Origin: Fidelibacterota bacterium
GTDB taxonomy: Bacteria; Fidelibacterota; Marinisomatia; Marinisomatales; TCS55
NCBI GenBank assembly: GCA_002701875.1
Contig: NZWI01000037.1
Location: 23,978 to 55,281, forward strand
Direction: 5' to 3'
Length of the DNA stretch: 31,304 bases
Position numbers and translations under genes: made by a program. The notes under the pieces were generated by a model. The model searched no databases. It saw nothing but the letters and a program-made list of their open reading frames with translations, and had not been told where the DNA came from. Shown here piece after piece: positions 16,364 to 24,395 of this stretch. Within the stretch, counting starts at the first letter, position 1; each line of letters starts with the position of its first letter.

Positions 16364-16477
16364 TTATCTTTTTTTCAATAGTCTATATACTAACAATAGT
16401 AGAACTAGAATAATAAGCCTACCACCATCAGTATAAATAATATTTTGAATCAACTCTATTAAATAGTCTCTATTCAT
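16364..16477 (-). CDS. 37-residue single-pass membrane peptide
   Basis: ATG at 16477 opens a 37-codon frame ending TAA at 16364. The polar N-terminus (MNRDYLIELIQNIIYTDGGR) leads into a strongly hydrophobic helix (LIILVLLLLVYRLL) and a basic end (KKR), a classic topology for a tiny membrane protein. It begins 28 bases after the stop of the CECC-motif lipoprotein, on the same strand, so it may be the last gene of the operon that starts at 18845. It has no clear ribosome binding site, so a chance hydrophobic ORF in AT-rich DNA remains possible. Confidence 0.45.
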   Translation of the reverse strand: MNRDYLIELIQNIIYTDGGRLIILVLLLLVYRLLKKR

Positions 16478-16505
16478 GTTATTTATAAATAGAAGATGAT
16501 TAGTA

Positions 16506-17693
16506 CTACCTAAATGCTGAAATTGGAAGCCACTTACTTTTAATTAGACTTTCATTCTCAAGTTCAGTCCAAGCAAACATTATCTGATTATTAACTTTTT
16601 CCATTTGTGGATAACCCGAAACTCTTCCAGGCTGAATCTCTGATATAGTATATGGTATATTAATACTTCCATCTCTAGAAATTATAGAAGCTACTATATT
16701 TGTTGTTTGTTCACTTGATTCAATCCAACTAGCCATTACCTCATAAGGGCTGATCCAAGTTAGATCGACTCTTCCTATGGGTTTTGACATGTCTAATCGT
16801 ATAGGAGATTCAAATGAAAACCCTTCATCATTTGAGAATGCCAAATTAACCATTGGTTGGCCATTAGGTGCTGTATACCATGCTATAGCAACATTATTAC
16901 CATCAGAGGCTAGCATTGGTCCATTCACTGGACAACCTGCAATTTTCCAATTATCTTTGTAAACAGGGTATGGCTCATCACATTTATCCATTGTACAGCG
17001 AAGTATATTAATATCACGTATTTCTGATTCGTCACGATCACGATAAGCAAAAATTAGACTATTTTGTGTCCTTACAGCTGAAGTAGGACAACATTCACAG
17101 ACGCGTCCATCAAGTTTTTTCTCAAGAATCATACCACTTTTTTCGTTAGAAGATGTTTGATAAAGATTCATTGCACCATAACCCATATCACTATGACTAG
17201 AAGACATATTCCTACCATCCAGCCAAATCATTCCTAAATCATTATTCATATCATTAAAAAATGATAAAAAGCCATGTTCACCCAACTTACCGTCATTATG
17301 AGGTGTTTGTGGTGGTGACCAAGATTCTCCACGATTGTAAGAAGTAACAACTTTTATGTCATAATCATAGGTGCCAGCGCCTGAACGTTCCAGCCAATGA
17401 GCCGCAATTGAATCACCACCGATATGATAAATTGATGGAAAGTCAGCCCAATTGACAAAATACGCTCGTCTTGAAGATATAGTTTTGCTTATAGACCACT
17501 TTTTGTTTTGAAATTCTGACCAATTTAAAGACCAATTAACTGAGTCAATTTTTTCAAACCAAGACATTAAAAGACCACCATTTTGAGTAGATGTAAGTCT
17601 AGGAAATTGGCTTCCTTCCTTCATCTTTGGTAAATCAAATTTTGGATTCGAACAAGATGCCAAAAACAGCAAAATGAATATTAATTTATTCAT
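16506..17693 (-). CDS. Sialidase-fold (BNR-repeat) lipoprotein with CECC motif
   Basis: The 395-residue product has lipobox LFLASC (Cys14). It has beta-propeller repeats with Asp-box-like turns: SYNRGESWSPP (118-128) and SNDEGFSFESP (287-297). It lacks the arginine triad that would mark a true sialidase. The distinctive feature is RVCECCPTSA (C199, C201, C202), followed by AYRDRDESEIRDI, then C233, C238 and IAGCPVNGP (C254). I recall the CxCC ... RDR.EIRDI ... CPVNGP arrangement from uncharacterised 'exo-alpha-sialidase' annotations in several environmental phyla, so it is probably a conserved family of its own. The cysteines could form disulfides or bind metal. It follows the HMA-domain lipoprotein in an operon. 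Confidence 0.75.
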   Translation of the reverse strand: MNKLIFILLFLASCSNPKFDLPKMKEGSQFPRLTSTQNGGLLMSWFEKIDSVNWSLNWSEFQNKKWSISKTISSRRAYFVNWADFPSIYHIGGDSIAAHWLERSGAGTYDYDIKVVTSYNRGESWSPPQTPHNDGKLGEHGFLSFFNDMNNDLGMIWLDGRNMSSSHSDMGYGAMNLYQTSSNEKSGMILEKKLDGRVCECCPTSAVRTQNSLIFAYRDRDESEIRDINILRCTMDKCDEPYPVYKDNWKIAGCPVNGPMLASDGNNVAIAWYTAPNGQPMVNLAFSNDEGFSFESPIRLDMSKPIGRVDLTWISPYEVMASWIESSEQTTNIVASIISRDGSINIPYTISEIQPGRVSGYPQMEKVNNQIMFAWTELENESLIKSKWLPISAFR

Positions 17694-17713
17694 TTTAACA
17701 AATATGAAATTAA

Positions 17714-18082
17714 CTAATCACTACTTTGAATTTTGCAACATAGTTCGAGATCATTATAAGCATCCTTATTAGACTCATGACCATTAACATTATACCCTAT
17801 GCTAGTAATAGTTTTTTCAATATCAGATATACTTAAAATAGAAGCTCTGTAGACTACTTTTCCTGATTGAGATTTCAGATCTACTTCTACTTTTTTTATA
17901 CCTTTTAATTCAGCAACCGCCTCTTCAATATTTATTGAGCACATTAGACATTGCATTGTTCCAAATTCTAGATCAGCTGTTTTTTTATCGTTACTGCAAC
18001 TGGATAAAAAGATCAATAAAGAAAGACCAATAATATTAATTATCTTCATTCTTGCAACTTCATATCGTGGAAACATTTTCAT
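17714..18082 (-). CDS. HMA (heavy-metal-associated) domain lipoprotein
   Basis: The product has a signal peptide with lipobox FLSSC (Cys29 in the 122-residue form). One HMA domain follows: GTMQCLMCSINIEEAVAELK with the metal-binding CxxC (C45, C48), and EVDLKSQSGKVVY as the second strand. A CC pair (115-116) lies at the C-terminus. Such domains normally carry Cu(I), Zn(II) or Hg(II) in the cytosol; a lipidated, extracytoplasmic copy is less common. ATG at 18082 overlaps the upstream stop as TAATG, favouring coupled translation; ATG at 18049 gives a more ordinary signal peptide. It lies between 4-TM protein genes and the CECC-motif lipoprotein. Confidence 0.88.
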   Translation of the reverse strand: MKMFPRYEVARMKIINIIGLSLLIFLSSCSNDKKTADLEFGTMQCLMCSINIEEAVAELKGIKKVEVDLKSQSGKVVYRASILSISDIEKTITSIGYNVNGHESNKDAYNDLELCCKIQSSD

Positions 18083-18459
18083 TATTTAGCCTCTTTTTTA
18101 CTATTCAAGTAGAATAATATCGCAAAAACGAAATTAATTACAGCACCTATAATCGTATTTGCATTAGCTGGAACATTATTAAGAGCTAAATCATAAACGC
18201 CAAATGCACCAAATAAAGCCCAAAAAAGACCTGATACCATTCCAAATTTTGAAATGTTATTTCCTGACCATTCAGGTATGAGCCAATGTAAAGTAGCAAG
18301 AGCTGCCATTGATAAGCCCATAAATCTCATCATCATTTTTAATCCGGGAGTATATTGCCAACCGTATTGATCCATAATCATCTGAGGAGCAAACCACATT
18401 CCCAAAATCCACATTCCCATAAAAACTGCGGCCGCTCTAAATACTGTTTTTAAATTCAT
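18082..18459 (-). CDS. Four-helix membrane protein, paralogue of the gene at 18477
   Basis: The 125-residue protein has four hydrophobic helices (about residues 7-25, 43-62, 72-90, 98-117). It begins MNLKTVFRAAAVFMGMWILG and ends with a basic cytosolic tail (NSKKEAK). It shares its opening (MNLK), length, a W-x(5-6)-N loop between helices 2 and 3 (EWSGNNISKFGM versus DWLGENLAKAGM) and the final FAxLFYLxSKK with the next gene upstream, so the two are tandem duplicates. AAGGAG precedes the start. No functional residues are recognisable; the family may be distantly DoxX-like or DUF4345-like. The downstream HMA gene overlaps it by one base. Confidence 0.7.
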   Translation of the reverse strand: MNLKTVFRAAAVFMGMWILGMWFAPQMIMDQYGWQYTPGLKMMMRFMGLSMAALATLHWLIPEWSGNNISKFGMVSGLFWALFGAFGVYDLALNNVPANANTIIGAVINFVFAILFYLNSKKEAK

Positions 18460-18476
18460 TTTGAACTCCTTATATG

Positions 18477-18845
18477 TTATTTTTTGCTATATAGATAAAA
18501 AAGCACAGCAAACGCTACCCAAATTGTATTCTCTACAAAAAATGCTGGTCCAGCAGGTAAAACATCATTCAATGCATGATATGAATTAAGACCTACTGGA
18601 AGTAAACAAAGAACTGTATAAGTCATGCCTGCTTTAGCTAGATTTTCTCCAAGCCAATCTGGCAATTGAAAAGTAACTACAAAAAATAAGATTTGTCCCA
18701 ATATTGCAAATTGCAACATTATTCCTGATTCAGAAGTATAATCCATACCAAAGCTTTCCATCATTGCTTCTGGAGAGACTATAGCGCCTAAAATAAATAA
18801 TGCTTGTACGCCAAGGAATATTCTAAAAAGTAGTTTGAGATTCAT
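18477..18845 (-). CDS. Four-helix membrane protein, first gene of the HMA/CECC operon
   Basis: The 122-residue protein has four transmembrane segments and the loop PDWLGENLAKAGMTYTVL between helices 2 and 3. It is clearly related to its downstream neighbour; see the shared C-terminal FAVLFYLYSKK. AAGGATAAGCT before ATG is a good ribosome binding site. It begins an apparent five-gene minus-strand operon: 4-TM, 4-TM, HMA lipoprotein, CECC lipoprotein and perhaps a 37-residue peptide. It diverges from the lipoprotein gene at 18893, leaving only 47 bases for both promoters. The function is unknown. Confidence 0.7.
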   Translation of the reverse strand: MNLKLLFRIFLGVQALFILGAIVSPEAMMESFGMDYTSESGIMLQFAILGQILFFVVTFQLPDWLGENLAKAGMTYTVLCLLPVGLNSYHALNDVLPAGPAFFVENTIWVAFAVLFYLYSKK

Positions 18846-18892
18846 AGCTTATCCTTTTATTGTTATCACTAAATTACAAATAAATTATTACG

Positions 18893-19396
18893 ATGAAAAT
18901 TATATCATTAAAATCTACGATACTATTATTGGTATTACCTTCTCTATTTATTGGCTGCACTACAACGTATGGCCCTCGCAACTCAATGGGAGGGTATGAA
19001 GAAAAAGAAGTAGGAAAAAATATGTTGAGAGTAAGTTTTTACGGAAATCAACACACTACAAAGGAAAAGGTTACTCAGCTACTACTATATCGATGTGCTG
19101 AAGTTACTCAAGAATATGGATTTGACACATTTGTGGTCCTTCAAGATGAAAGTTATGAAGATAAAAAAGTTTTTAAACCCACTGGTACCAATCCAGTTAA
19201 AACTGTTGAGTCATTATCGGTAGGTGTTCGTACAGTTGTAGTTCCTGATTTTAATAGAACAACAGAAACAACAAACATGACGGGTGTATATATAATTTCA
19301 ATGTTTAATGAGGGCAATTCAGGATATGACATCTATAAGAAAAGTCATATCGATGCGGCTCAAGTTCTTAATGATTTAAAATTCTCAATTAAATAG
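18893..19396 (+). CDS. CC0125/CC1285-type lipoprotein
   Basis: The 167-residue product has lipobox LFIGC (Cys22). GGYEEKEVGKNMLRVSFYGN followed by TTKEKVTQLLLYRCAEVTQE and YGFDTFVVLQDE fits the small lipoprotein family named after Caulobacter CC0125/CC1285 (pattern GY.E..l....y.V.F.GN..t....v....L.RaAE.t...G...F). The molecular role of that family is unknown. Its TAG stop and the GTG of the next gene share one base (TAGTG at 19394-19398), implying translational coupling to a sulfur amino acid enzyme, although no functional link is known. Confidence 0.8.
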   Translation: MKIISLKSTILLLVLPSLFIGCTTTYGPRNSMGGYEEKEVGKNMLRVSFYGNQHTTKEKVTQLLLYRCAEVTQEYGFDTFVVLQDESYEDKKVFKPTGTNPVKTVESLSVGVRTVVVPDFNRTTETTNMTGVYIISMFNEGNSGYDIYKKSHIDAAQVLNDLKFSIK

Positions 19397-20589
19397 TGAA
19401 AAAAAAGATTTCCTGGAAGAAAATAAAAGCTGAAACACAATCAGTCTGGGCTGGGGAGATAGAATCCTTTCCCCATGGTGCCACACAATCGCCAACAGTA
19501 AATAGTGTAGCATATGCTTACGATGATCTAGATGAATGGGTACAAGTTTCCAAAGGGGGAAAAAGCGGCCATATTTACGGCAGAAATTCTAACCCTACCC
19601 TTGATGTCTTAGAAGAAAAAATCCGTATTCTTGAAGGCGCCGAAGCTGCAACTAGTTTTTCTAGTGGTATGGCTGCCATAAGTAATACACTCTTTGCAAA
19701 CCTTAAACCTGGTGACAAAGTAGTAACAGGAAAGGACACCTATGGGGGGACTAGCAAGATATTTTTAGAATTTTTACCTCAATATGACATTGAAGTAAAA
19801 CTTTGCGACACTACAGATCATGATTTGATTGAAAAAGAAGTCTTAAATGGATGCCAACTACTTTACCTTGAAACGCCGACAAACCCCACACTAAAAATAC
19901 AAGATATTAAAAGATTGTCCACTATTGGTAAGAAAGTGGATGCTCTGGTTGTAGTTGATAATACTCTAGCAACACCAATAAATCAGAATCCATTAGATTT
20001 AGGTGCTGATATAGTAATACACAGTGCCACTAAATTTCTTTGTGGACATTCAGATGCTTTGGGTGGCCTCATTTGTGGAAATAAAAAATTAATAGAAAAA
20101 ATATTTCACTTTAGAGAAATTAATGGCGCTACTCTAGCACCAAACGCAGCCTATCTAATATTGAGGGGTATGAAAACCCTTGCTTTACGAATGGAAAGAC
20201 ATAATAATAATGCTATGCAATTAGCAAACTACCTTTCAAAACATCGAAAAGTTGATTCTGTATATTATCCTGGCTTAAATACAAATCCTGGGCATAATAC
20301 TGCTGTATCTCAAATGAGAGGGTTTGGTGGGGTTCTCAGCTTTTCACTTAAAGGTGAAGAAAGTCTTATTTCAAACTTTATTTCTAAGTTGAGGTTTGCT
20401 CATGCCGCTGCCCATCTTGGATCTGTTGATACAATTGTTGGTCCACCAAAAACAACAAGTCATGTTGAAAATACTACTAAAGAAAGATCAGATTTAGGAA
20501 TACCTGAGAATATGTTACGATGTTCCGTGGGTATTGAAAATATAGATGATATTAAAACAGACTTCGATCAGGCTTTAAAATCAATATAA
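19396..20589 (+). CDS. Trans-sulfuration PLP enzyme (cystathionine gamma-synthase family)
   Basis: The 397-residue cytosolic protein is full length for the Cys/Met metabolism PLP-dependent enzyme family. It has YGRNSNPT (phosphate-binding Y61, R63), FSSGMAAI, TYGGT (Y116), YLETPTNPT, VVDNT (D188), SATKF with Schiff-base K213, and LRCSVGIEN near the end. Glycine follows Tyr-Gly at 116-118 where methionine gamma-lyase has cysteine, which argues against that activity. Cystathionine gamma-synthase, gamma-lyase, beta-lyase and O-acetylhomoserine sulfhydrylase cannot be separated by eye. It starts at GTG, overlapping the previous stop by one base, so no alternative start is needed. It probably supports methionine/cysteine interconversion. 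Confidence 0.93.
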   Translation: MKKKISWKKIKAETQSVWAGEIESFPHGATQSPTVNSVAYAYDDLDEWVQVSKGGKSGHIYGRNSNPTLDVLEEKIRILEGAEAATSFSSGMAAISNTLFANLKPGDKVVTGKDTYGGTSKIFLEFLPQYDIEVKLCDTTDHDLIEKEVLNGCQLLYLETPTNPTLKIQDIKRLSTIGKKVDALVVVDNTLATPINQNPLDLGADIVIHSATKFLCGHSDALGGLICGNKKLIEKIFHFREINGATLAPNAAYLILRGMKTLALRMERHNNNAMQLANYLSKHRKVDSVYYPGLNTNPGHNTAVSQMRGFGGVLSFSLKGEESLISNFISKLRFAHAAAHLGSVDTIVGPPKTTSHVENTTKERSDLGIPENMLRCSVGIENIDDIKTDFDQALKSI

Positions 20590-20606
20590 TTCAATTTAGG
20601 AGTGGT

Positions 20607-21518
20607 TTAATCCTCTAAAATTAGATCTAACTTGGAAGTAGCAATAGAACCAAATATTCCCAAACCACCTTCAATACCAACTGATTGTCCTGACGTAGTT
20701 CCACTATTTAACAGAAAATTACTATAGCCCCCTTCTTCACCTCTTATAAAATAATTATAATAATTTTCATCCATTGTCATTAATTGAATAATTAAATGTT
20801 GGGTTTCATCGAAAATTGATTGCTGATCTTCGCATATCTTAACCGGAACAATATAAGAACCTGATTGAAGATCAACTACTCTATCAAAATCTGGCTCACA
20901 ACCTTTTACATAATTTACTTTTTGATCATCTAATCGTCCTGTTAGGTATCCCTTTCCTTCATTAAGTTGTTTCCAAAGTATCTTATACTCACGTTTTGTT
21001 GAAATCGTATCCTGAATAAGTGAATCAATAAGGACAGGGATTTCAGGGGTTATTAATTCTCCTTTAACCGTATCATATCCTGGTACAATTACTTCTAATA
21101 AATAAGTCGTGGCTGGTTGAGGTGTAAATGTCCCAAGTGTATCTAGATATACATTTTTTTTATATTCCCAAGGATATTGCTTAGGTACAAAATTGAATGC
21201 GAAGGAATTCCCAGTGCCTTTAATTGAAACCTGAGCATTTTTAATAATAGCAGCAGGTTCATAAATATCAAAATAATAATCTTCATTATCAAACGTAATA
21301 GTATCAATGCCAACATAAATCTCAGATTCTTCTGAAAGGTTAGTTGTCCTATATACACGTACAAAACTGTCTACCTCGGGATCTAAAGAGATAATAGCAA
21401 AAACATTAAGCACAGGTTCATAATCTACTTCTAATAATTCCCATGTCCCTTCTTCGCAGGCATTAGAAAATAGTATCAAGAAAAAGATTATTGATTGAAG
21501 ATGTTTTTTAAAATTCAA
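20607..21518 (-). CDS. DUF4249-like lipoprotein partner of a TonB-dependent receptor
   Basis: The 303-residue product has lipobox LFSNAC (Cys21). The body is beta-rich and resembles the DUF4249 family: PVLNVFAIISLDPEVDSFVR (early 'vvng.l.p...f.V.lsrt' pattern), AQVSIKG, and TTYLLEVIVPGYDTVKGELI. These lipoproteins are usually encoded directly next to TonB-dependent receptors, as here, and are thought to act at the outer membrane with them. Translation starts at TTG (21518), inside the last codons of the receptor gene (11-base overlap, CAGGG upstream), so expression is coupled. The transported substrate is unknown. Confidence 0.82.
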   Translation of the reverse strand: MNFKKHLQSIIFFLILFSNACEEGTWELLEVDYEPVLNVFAIISLDPEVDSFVRVYRTTNLSEESEIYVGIDTITFDNEDYYFDIYEPAAIIKNAQVSIKGTGNSFAFNFVPKQYPWEYKKNVYLDTLGTFTPQPATTYLLEVIVPGYDTVKGELITPEIPVLIDSLIQDTISTKREYKILWKQLNEGKGYLTGRLDDQKVNYVKGCEPDFDRVVDLQSGSYIVPVKICEDQQSIFDETQHLIIQLMTMDENYYNYFIRGEEGGYSNFLLNSGTTSGQSVGIEGGLGIFGSIATSKLDLILED

Positions 21519-23916
21519 ATTGCAGCCCTGTGAAAATCATGAATGGAAACATATTTAGAGGTGCACGTTCAACTGCGCCTCTATTTCCAGAACTTTGATC
21601 TATTCTTGTTCGATGCAAATAAGACAGTGCATTTTCATGACTGGTAACATTGATTAGCTGAATATATGAATCGTATTTCCATTTAAATAATCGTCTATTT
21701 TTTCGTTTAATGCCAAGATCTAAACGAAAGTAATAAGGATATCGATCACTATTTTTCTTATCAACCAGATATTTGTCTGATGATCGCCAATTTATATCAG
21801 GTCTTATATCTTGCTCCCATGTATTAGCTCTTCCAATAATTGGAGTAAATGGATTTCCACTAGATGCTGTTATAGAAGAATTCATTTCTAGATTATCTGA
21901 AACCCAATCCGGTAACTCAACAGTCGTCACCAAATTTAAAGTGTGGGTTCTATCATGATTGGGAGCAAACCATCCATTGGGTGGCGTATAATAAAATGTT
22001 TTTGCAAGTGTATAACCCAACCAGCCTTTAAACTTACCAGAAGTTTTTTTAATCAATAACTCCAATCCATAAGCATAAGCATCCGTATCCCAAAATTCAT
22101 TGATAGGTGTAGACTCAAGCTCATTCTCATTATCTGCGTAGACATCTCCAGGTTTGAGAGAAAGTAAATGATCAAAGTCTTTATAGTATGTTTCAACTCT
22201 GTAAAGAATGTTTTCAGGAGAGAAATATTCAAAGCCTAAAATTGCATGTTCGGAAACGCTAGCTGGCTTGTCTTTAGGTAGCCCCATCCAGAGATCAACC
22301 AAACGAAAATTCTCATCAGGATCATTCGCAGTTATGAGAAATTGATGATAGCGACCCCAGTTAACTTTAAAAGACATATTATTAGAAACATTATATTTCA
22401 TTCCTATTCGAGGTTCTAAATACACTTTATCGTGTAGGTTATAATGCACAAATCGGAGACCCCCTTGAAATTTTAATTTATCCGAAATATCCCATTTATC
22501 CTGTACATATGCAGCTAATTCACGTGTTCGATTAAATAATTCTAATGGTTTCATACTAAAAGTTGTGTCAAGTGTCGTTATTCTATATTCCATACTAAGA
22601 TCGAACTTGATATCTTTACGCTGAAACCCCCCGGTTATTGTATGCTTATCATTTGGTTTCCAAATGATCTCTGTTTCTAACGTAAAATCTTTTATGGAGT
22701 CATGATACCCTACATCAAATGCCGTATCATTACGAAAAGTTGAATCATTATCCATAAAGGTTTCTTTATTATCAAAATAAAAAACAAAATCATAACGATA
22801 ACGACTACTCGCTAAAAATGTTTTAGCTACAACATTAGGTGATATAATCCATCGCCAGGTTAGTCCATTTGTATGGTTGCCCCAAGGCCATTTAACTCCA
22901 AACTTCGATTCAGTTGATCCAAATTCATCATTAGTTTTATCTGAAGCAGAGACATCCAATATGTCATCACCATAAAAACGAGTATATGTCAAACGGTGAT
23001 CTATGTTTAAGTCAATATTTGTTTTGATCTGATAATCATAAAAATAATAGGGGAATTGGCCCTCACCTCTTGTAATAAGATTGATAAATTTATCGAAATA
23101 GGTTCGGCGACCAGATAAAAGCCAAGAACCCTTTATTCCTTTCCAATTCGGTATTGGACCTTCAATAAGTGCTTTAGCTGTTACCAATGAAATATTGCCT
23201 GAACCCGATATTTCTTCCGTATTTCCTTCACGGTTTATAACATTTAAAATAGCACCCATCCGCCCACCGTATCGTGCTGGAAATCCGCCCGCATGAAAAT
23301 CAGCTTCTTTTATTGCATCCGTATTAAAAGTTGAAAAAATCCCTCCAAGGTGATAAGGATTGTAGACAGTAATACCATCAAGCATAATTAGGTTTTGATC
23401 TGGCGTACTTCCACGAACATAAAGTGCGCTAGAAAAGTCATTACCTGATTGTACACCAGGCAACATTTGCAGAGCGCGAAATACGTCCGCTTCAATAAAG
23501 CCTGGAACAGTGTTAATCTCTCTTAAATCTAAAGAAATTTGACTGCTTTCGATTTGTTGTTCAAACTTTTGTCTCTCAGCTGTGACAGTAACTTCTTCAC
23601 CTTCTAAAACGACCTGGCTTAAACGAATGTTTATACGAATATTTAAATTTTCTTCAACACCTACATCTTCCTTATGAATTTTAAATCCAATCATAGAAGC
23701 AAGTAGCTGATAATTCCCAGCTGGTACATTGGTGATAACAAAATATCCATCAACATTGGTAGCTGACCCTAAGGATGTCTCAGCAAGGAATACATTTGCA
23801 TAAGATAAAGGTTCTCCAGTCGCATCATTACGTACAAAGCCACTAATAGTGGACATTTCTTGTGCGCTAATTATTATAACGAAAAATAATAGGGGTATAT
23901 ATTTAAGAGTTTTTAT
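21508..23916 (-). CDS. TonB-dependent outer-membrane receptor with CarboxypepD_reg-like N-domain
   Basis: From ATG at 23856 the protein has 782 residues: a carboxypeptidase-regulatory-like domain (TISGFVRNDATGEPLSYANV; 1-90), a plug domain (LPGVQSGNDFSSALYVRGST and LIMLDGITVYNPYHLGG; about 105-210) and a 22-strand-type barrel ending FTGLQFEF with terminal Phe. That ATG leaves no signal peptide. The same frame upstream encodes one (KTLKYIPLLFFVIIISAQ), but the only start-like codon is ATA at 23916, which I use as the provisional 5' end (802 codons). No ATG, GTG or TTG occurs before the upstream stop. The receptor probably imports a substrate with the DUF4249-like lipoprotein. Confidence 0.88.
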   Translation of the reverse strand: MKTLKYIPLLFFVIIISAQEMSTISGFVRNDATGEPLSYANVFLAETSLGSATNVDGYFVITNVPAGNYQLLASMIGFKIHKEDVGVEENLNIRINIRLSQVVLEGEEVTVTAERQKFEQQIESSQISLDLREINTVPGFIEADVFRALQMLPGVQSGNDFSSALYVRGSTPDQNLIMLDGITVYNPYHLGGIFSTFNTDAIKEADFHAGGFPARYGGRMGAILNVINREGNTEEISGSGNISLVTAKALIEGPIPNWKGIKGSWLLSGRRTYFDKFINLITRGEGQFPYYFYDYQIKTNIDLNIDHRLTYTRFYGDDILDVSASDKTNDEFGSTESKFGVKWPWGNHTNGLTWRWIISPNVVAKTFLASSRYRYDFVFYFDNKETFMDNDSTFRNDTAFDVGYHDSIKDFTLETEIIWKPNDKHTITGGFQRKDIKFDLSMEYRITTLDTTFSMKPLELFNRTRELAAYVQDKWDISDKLKFQGGLRFVHYNLHDKVYLEPRIGMKYNVSNNMSFKVNWGRYHQFLITANDPDENFRLVDLWMGLPKDKPASVSEHAILGFEYFSPENILYRVETYYKDFDHLLSLKPGDVYADNENELESTPINEFWDTDAYAYGLELLIKKTSGKFKGWLGYTLAKTFYYTPPNGWFAPNHDRTHTLNLVTTVELPDWVSDNLEMNSSITASSGNPFTPIIGRANTWEQDIRPDINWRSSDKYLVDKKNSDRYPYYFRLDLGIKRKNRRLFKWKYDSYIQLINVTSHENALSYLHRTRIDQSSGNRGAVERAPLNMFPFMIFTGLQFEF

Positions 23917-23948
23917 TTGGTAACCAAAAAAGAAGGTGTTTTAATTCT

Positions 23949-24350
23949 TTAATCCTTCTCAACATATATGGCGATTGCTTTTACAAATTTTTCAGTATGT
24001 GTGGACGTATTCGATCTACCTTGACCGTCACTACTGACTGATGTATGAATTTTATTATCTGTATTTACAATCAAAATACCATTAGCACCCAATTGTGCAG
24101 ATTCAATTTTTAATCGCTCCATAGCTTTATCCATTTTGCTTTGCCAAGTAAAAAGTATTTCTGGGTCATTAAGCACAAAATTACTTCCTGCATCAATCAA
24201 TGCAATTTTTTCATATTCTTCAGGATAGTCCAGATATATTTTTACGTTGGATGGATTAATCGGTTCTCTAGCTTCTCCAACAAGAATATGCGAAGAGGCG
24301 GCACAACCAATCAAAAACAAAAATGTTATAATTAAGATTAATTTTCTCAT
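23949..24350 (-). CDS. Small lipoprotein, RcsF/DUF4156-like by pattern
   Basis: The 133-residue product has lipobox FLIGC (Cys16). The body contains VKIYLDYPEEYEKIALIDAG, a helix with RLKIESAQLGANGILIVNTD, and a final strand KAIAIYVEKD. The sequence 'YxxYPxxYExIAxI ... AxxLGANxIxI' is shared with small periplasmic lipoproteins such as the RcsF and DUF4156 groups, but the similarity is weak and a function cannot be given. A central Ser/Thr-rich stretch (TSVSSDGQGRSNTSTHTE) is probably a disordered loop. GAGGAAA precedes the ATG. It lies 32 bases upstream of the receptor's provisional start on the same strand. Confidence 0.6.
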   Translation of the reverse strand: MRKLILIITFLFLIGCAASSHILVGEAREPINPSNVKIYLDYPEEYEKIALIDAGSNFVLNDPEILFTWQSKMDKAMERLKIESAQLGANGILIVNTDNKIHTSVSSDGQGRSNTSTHTEKFVKAIAIYVEKD

Positions 24351-24395
24351 ATCAGATAATATTTCCTCTAATTATTGATATGAAATTTAGTGATA

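Noticed and set aside
20590-20640. Possible terminator hairpin between the converging genes ending at 20589 and 20607
   Set aside because: Only AGGA/TCCT pairs form a stem; too short to support.
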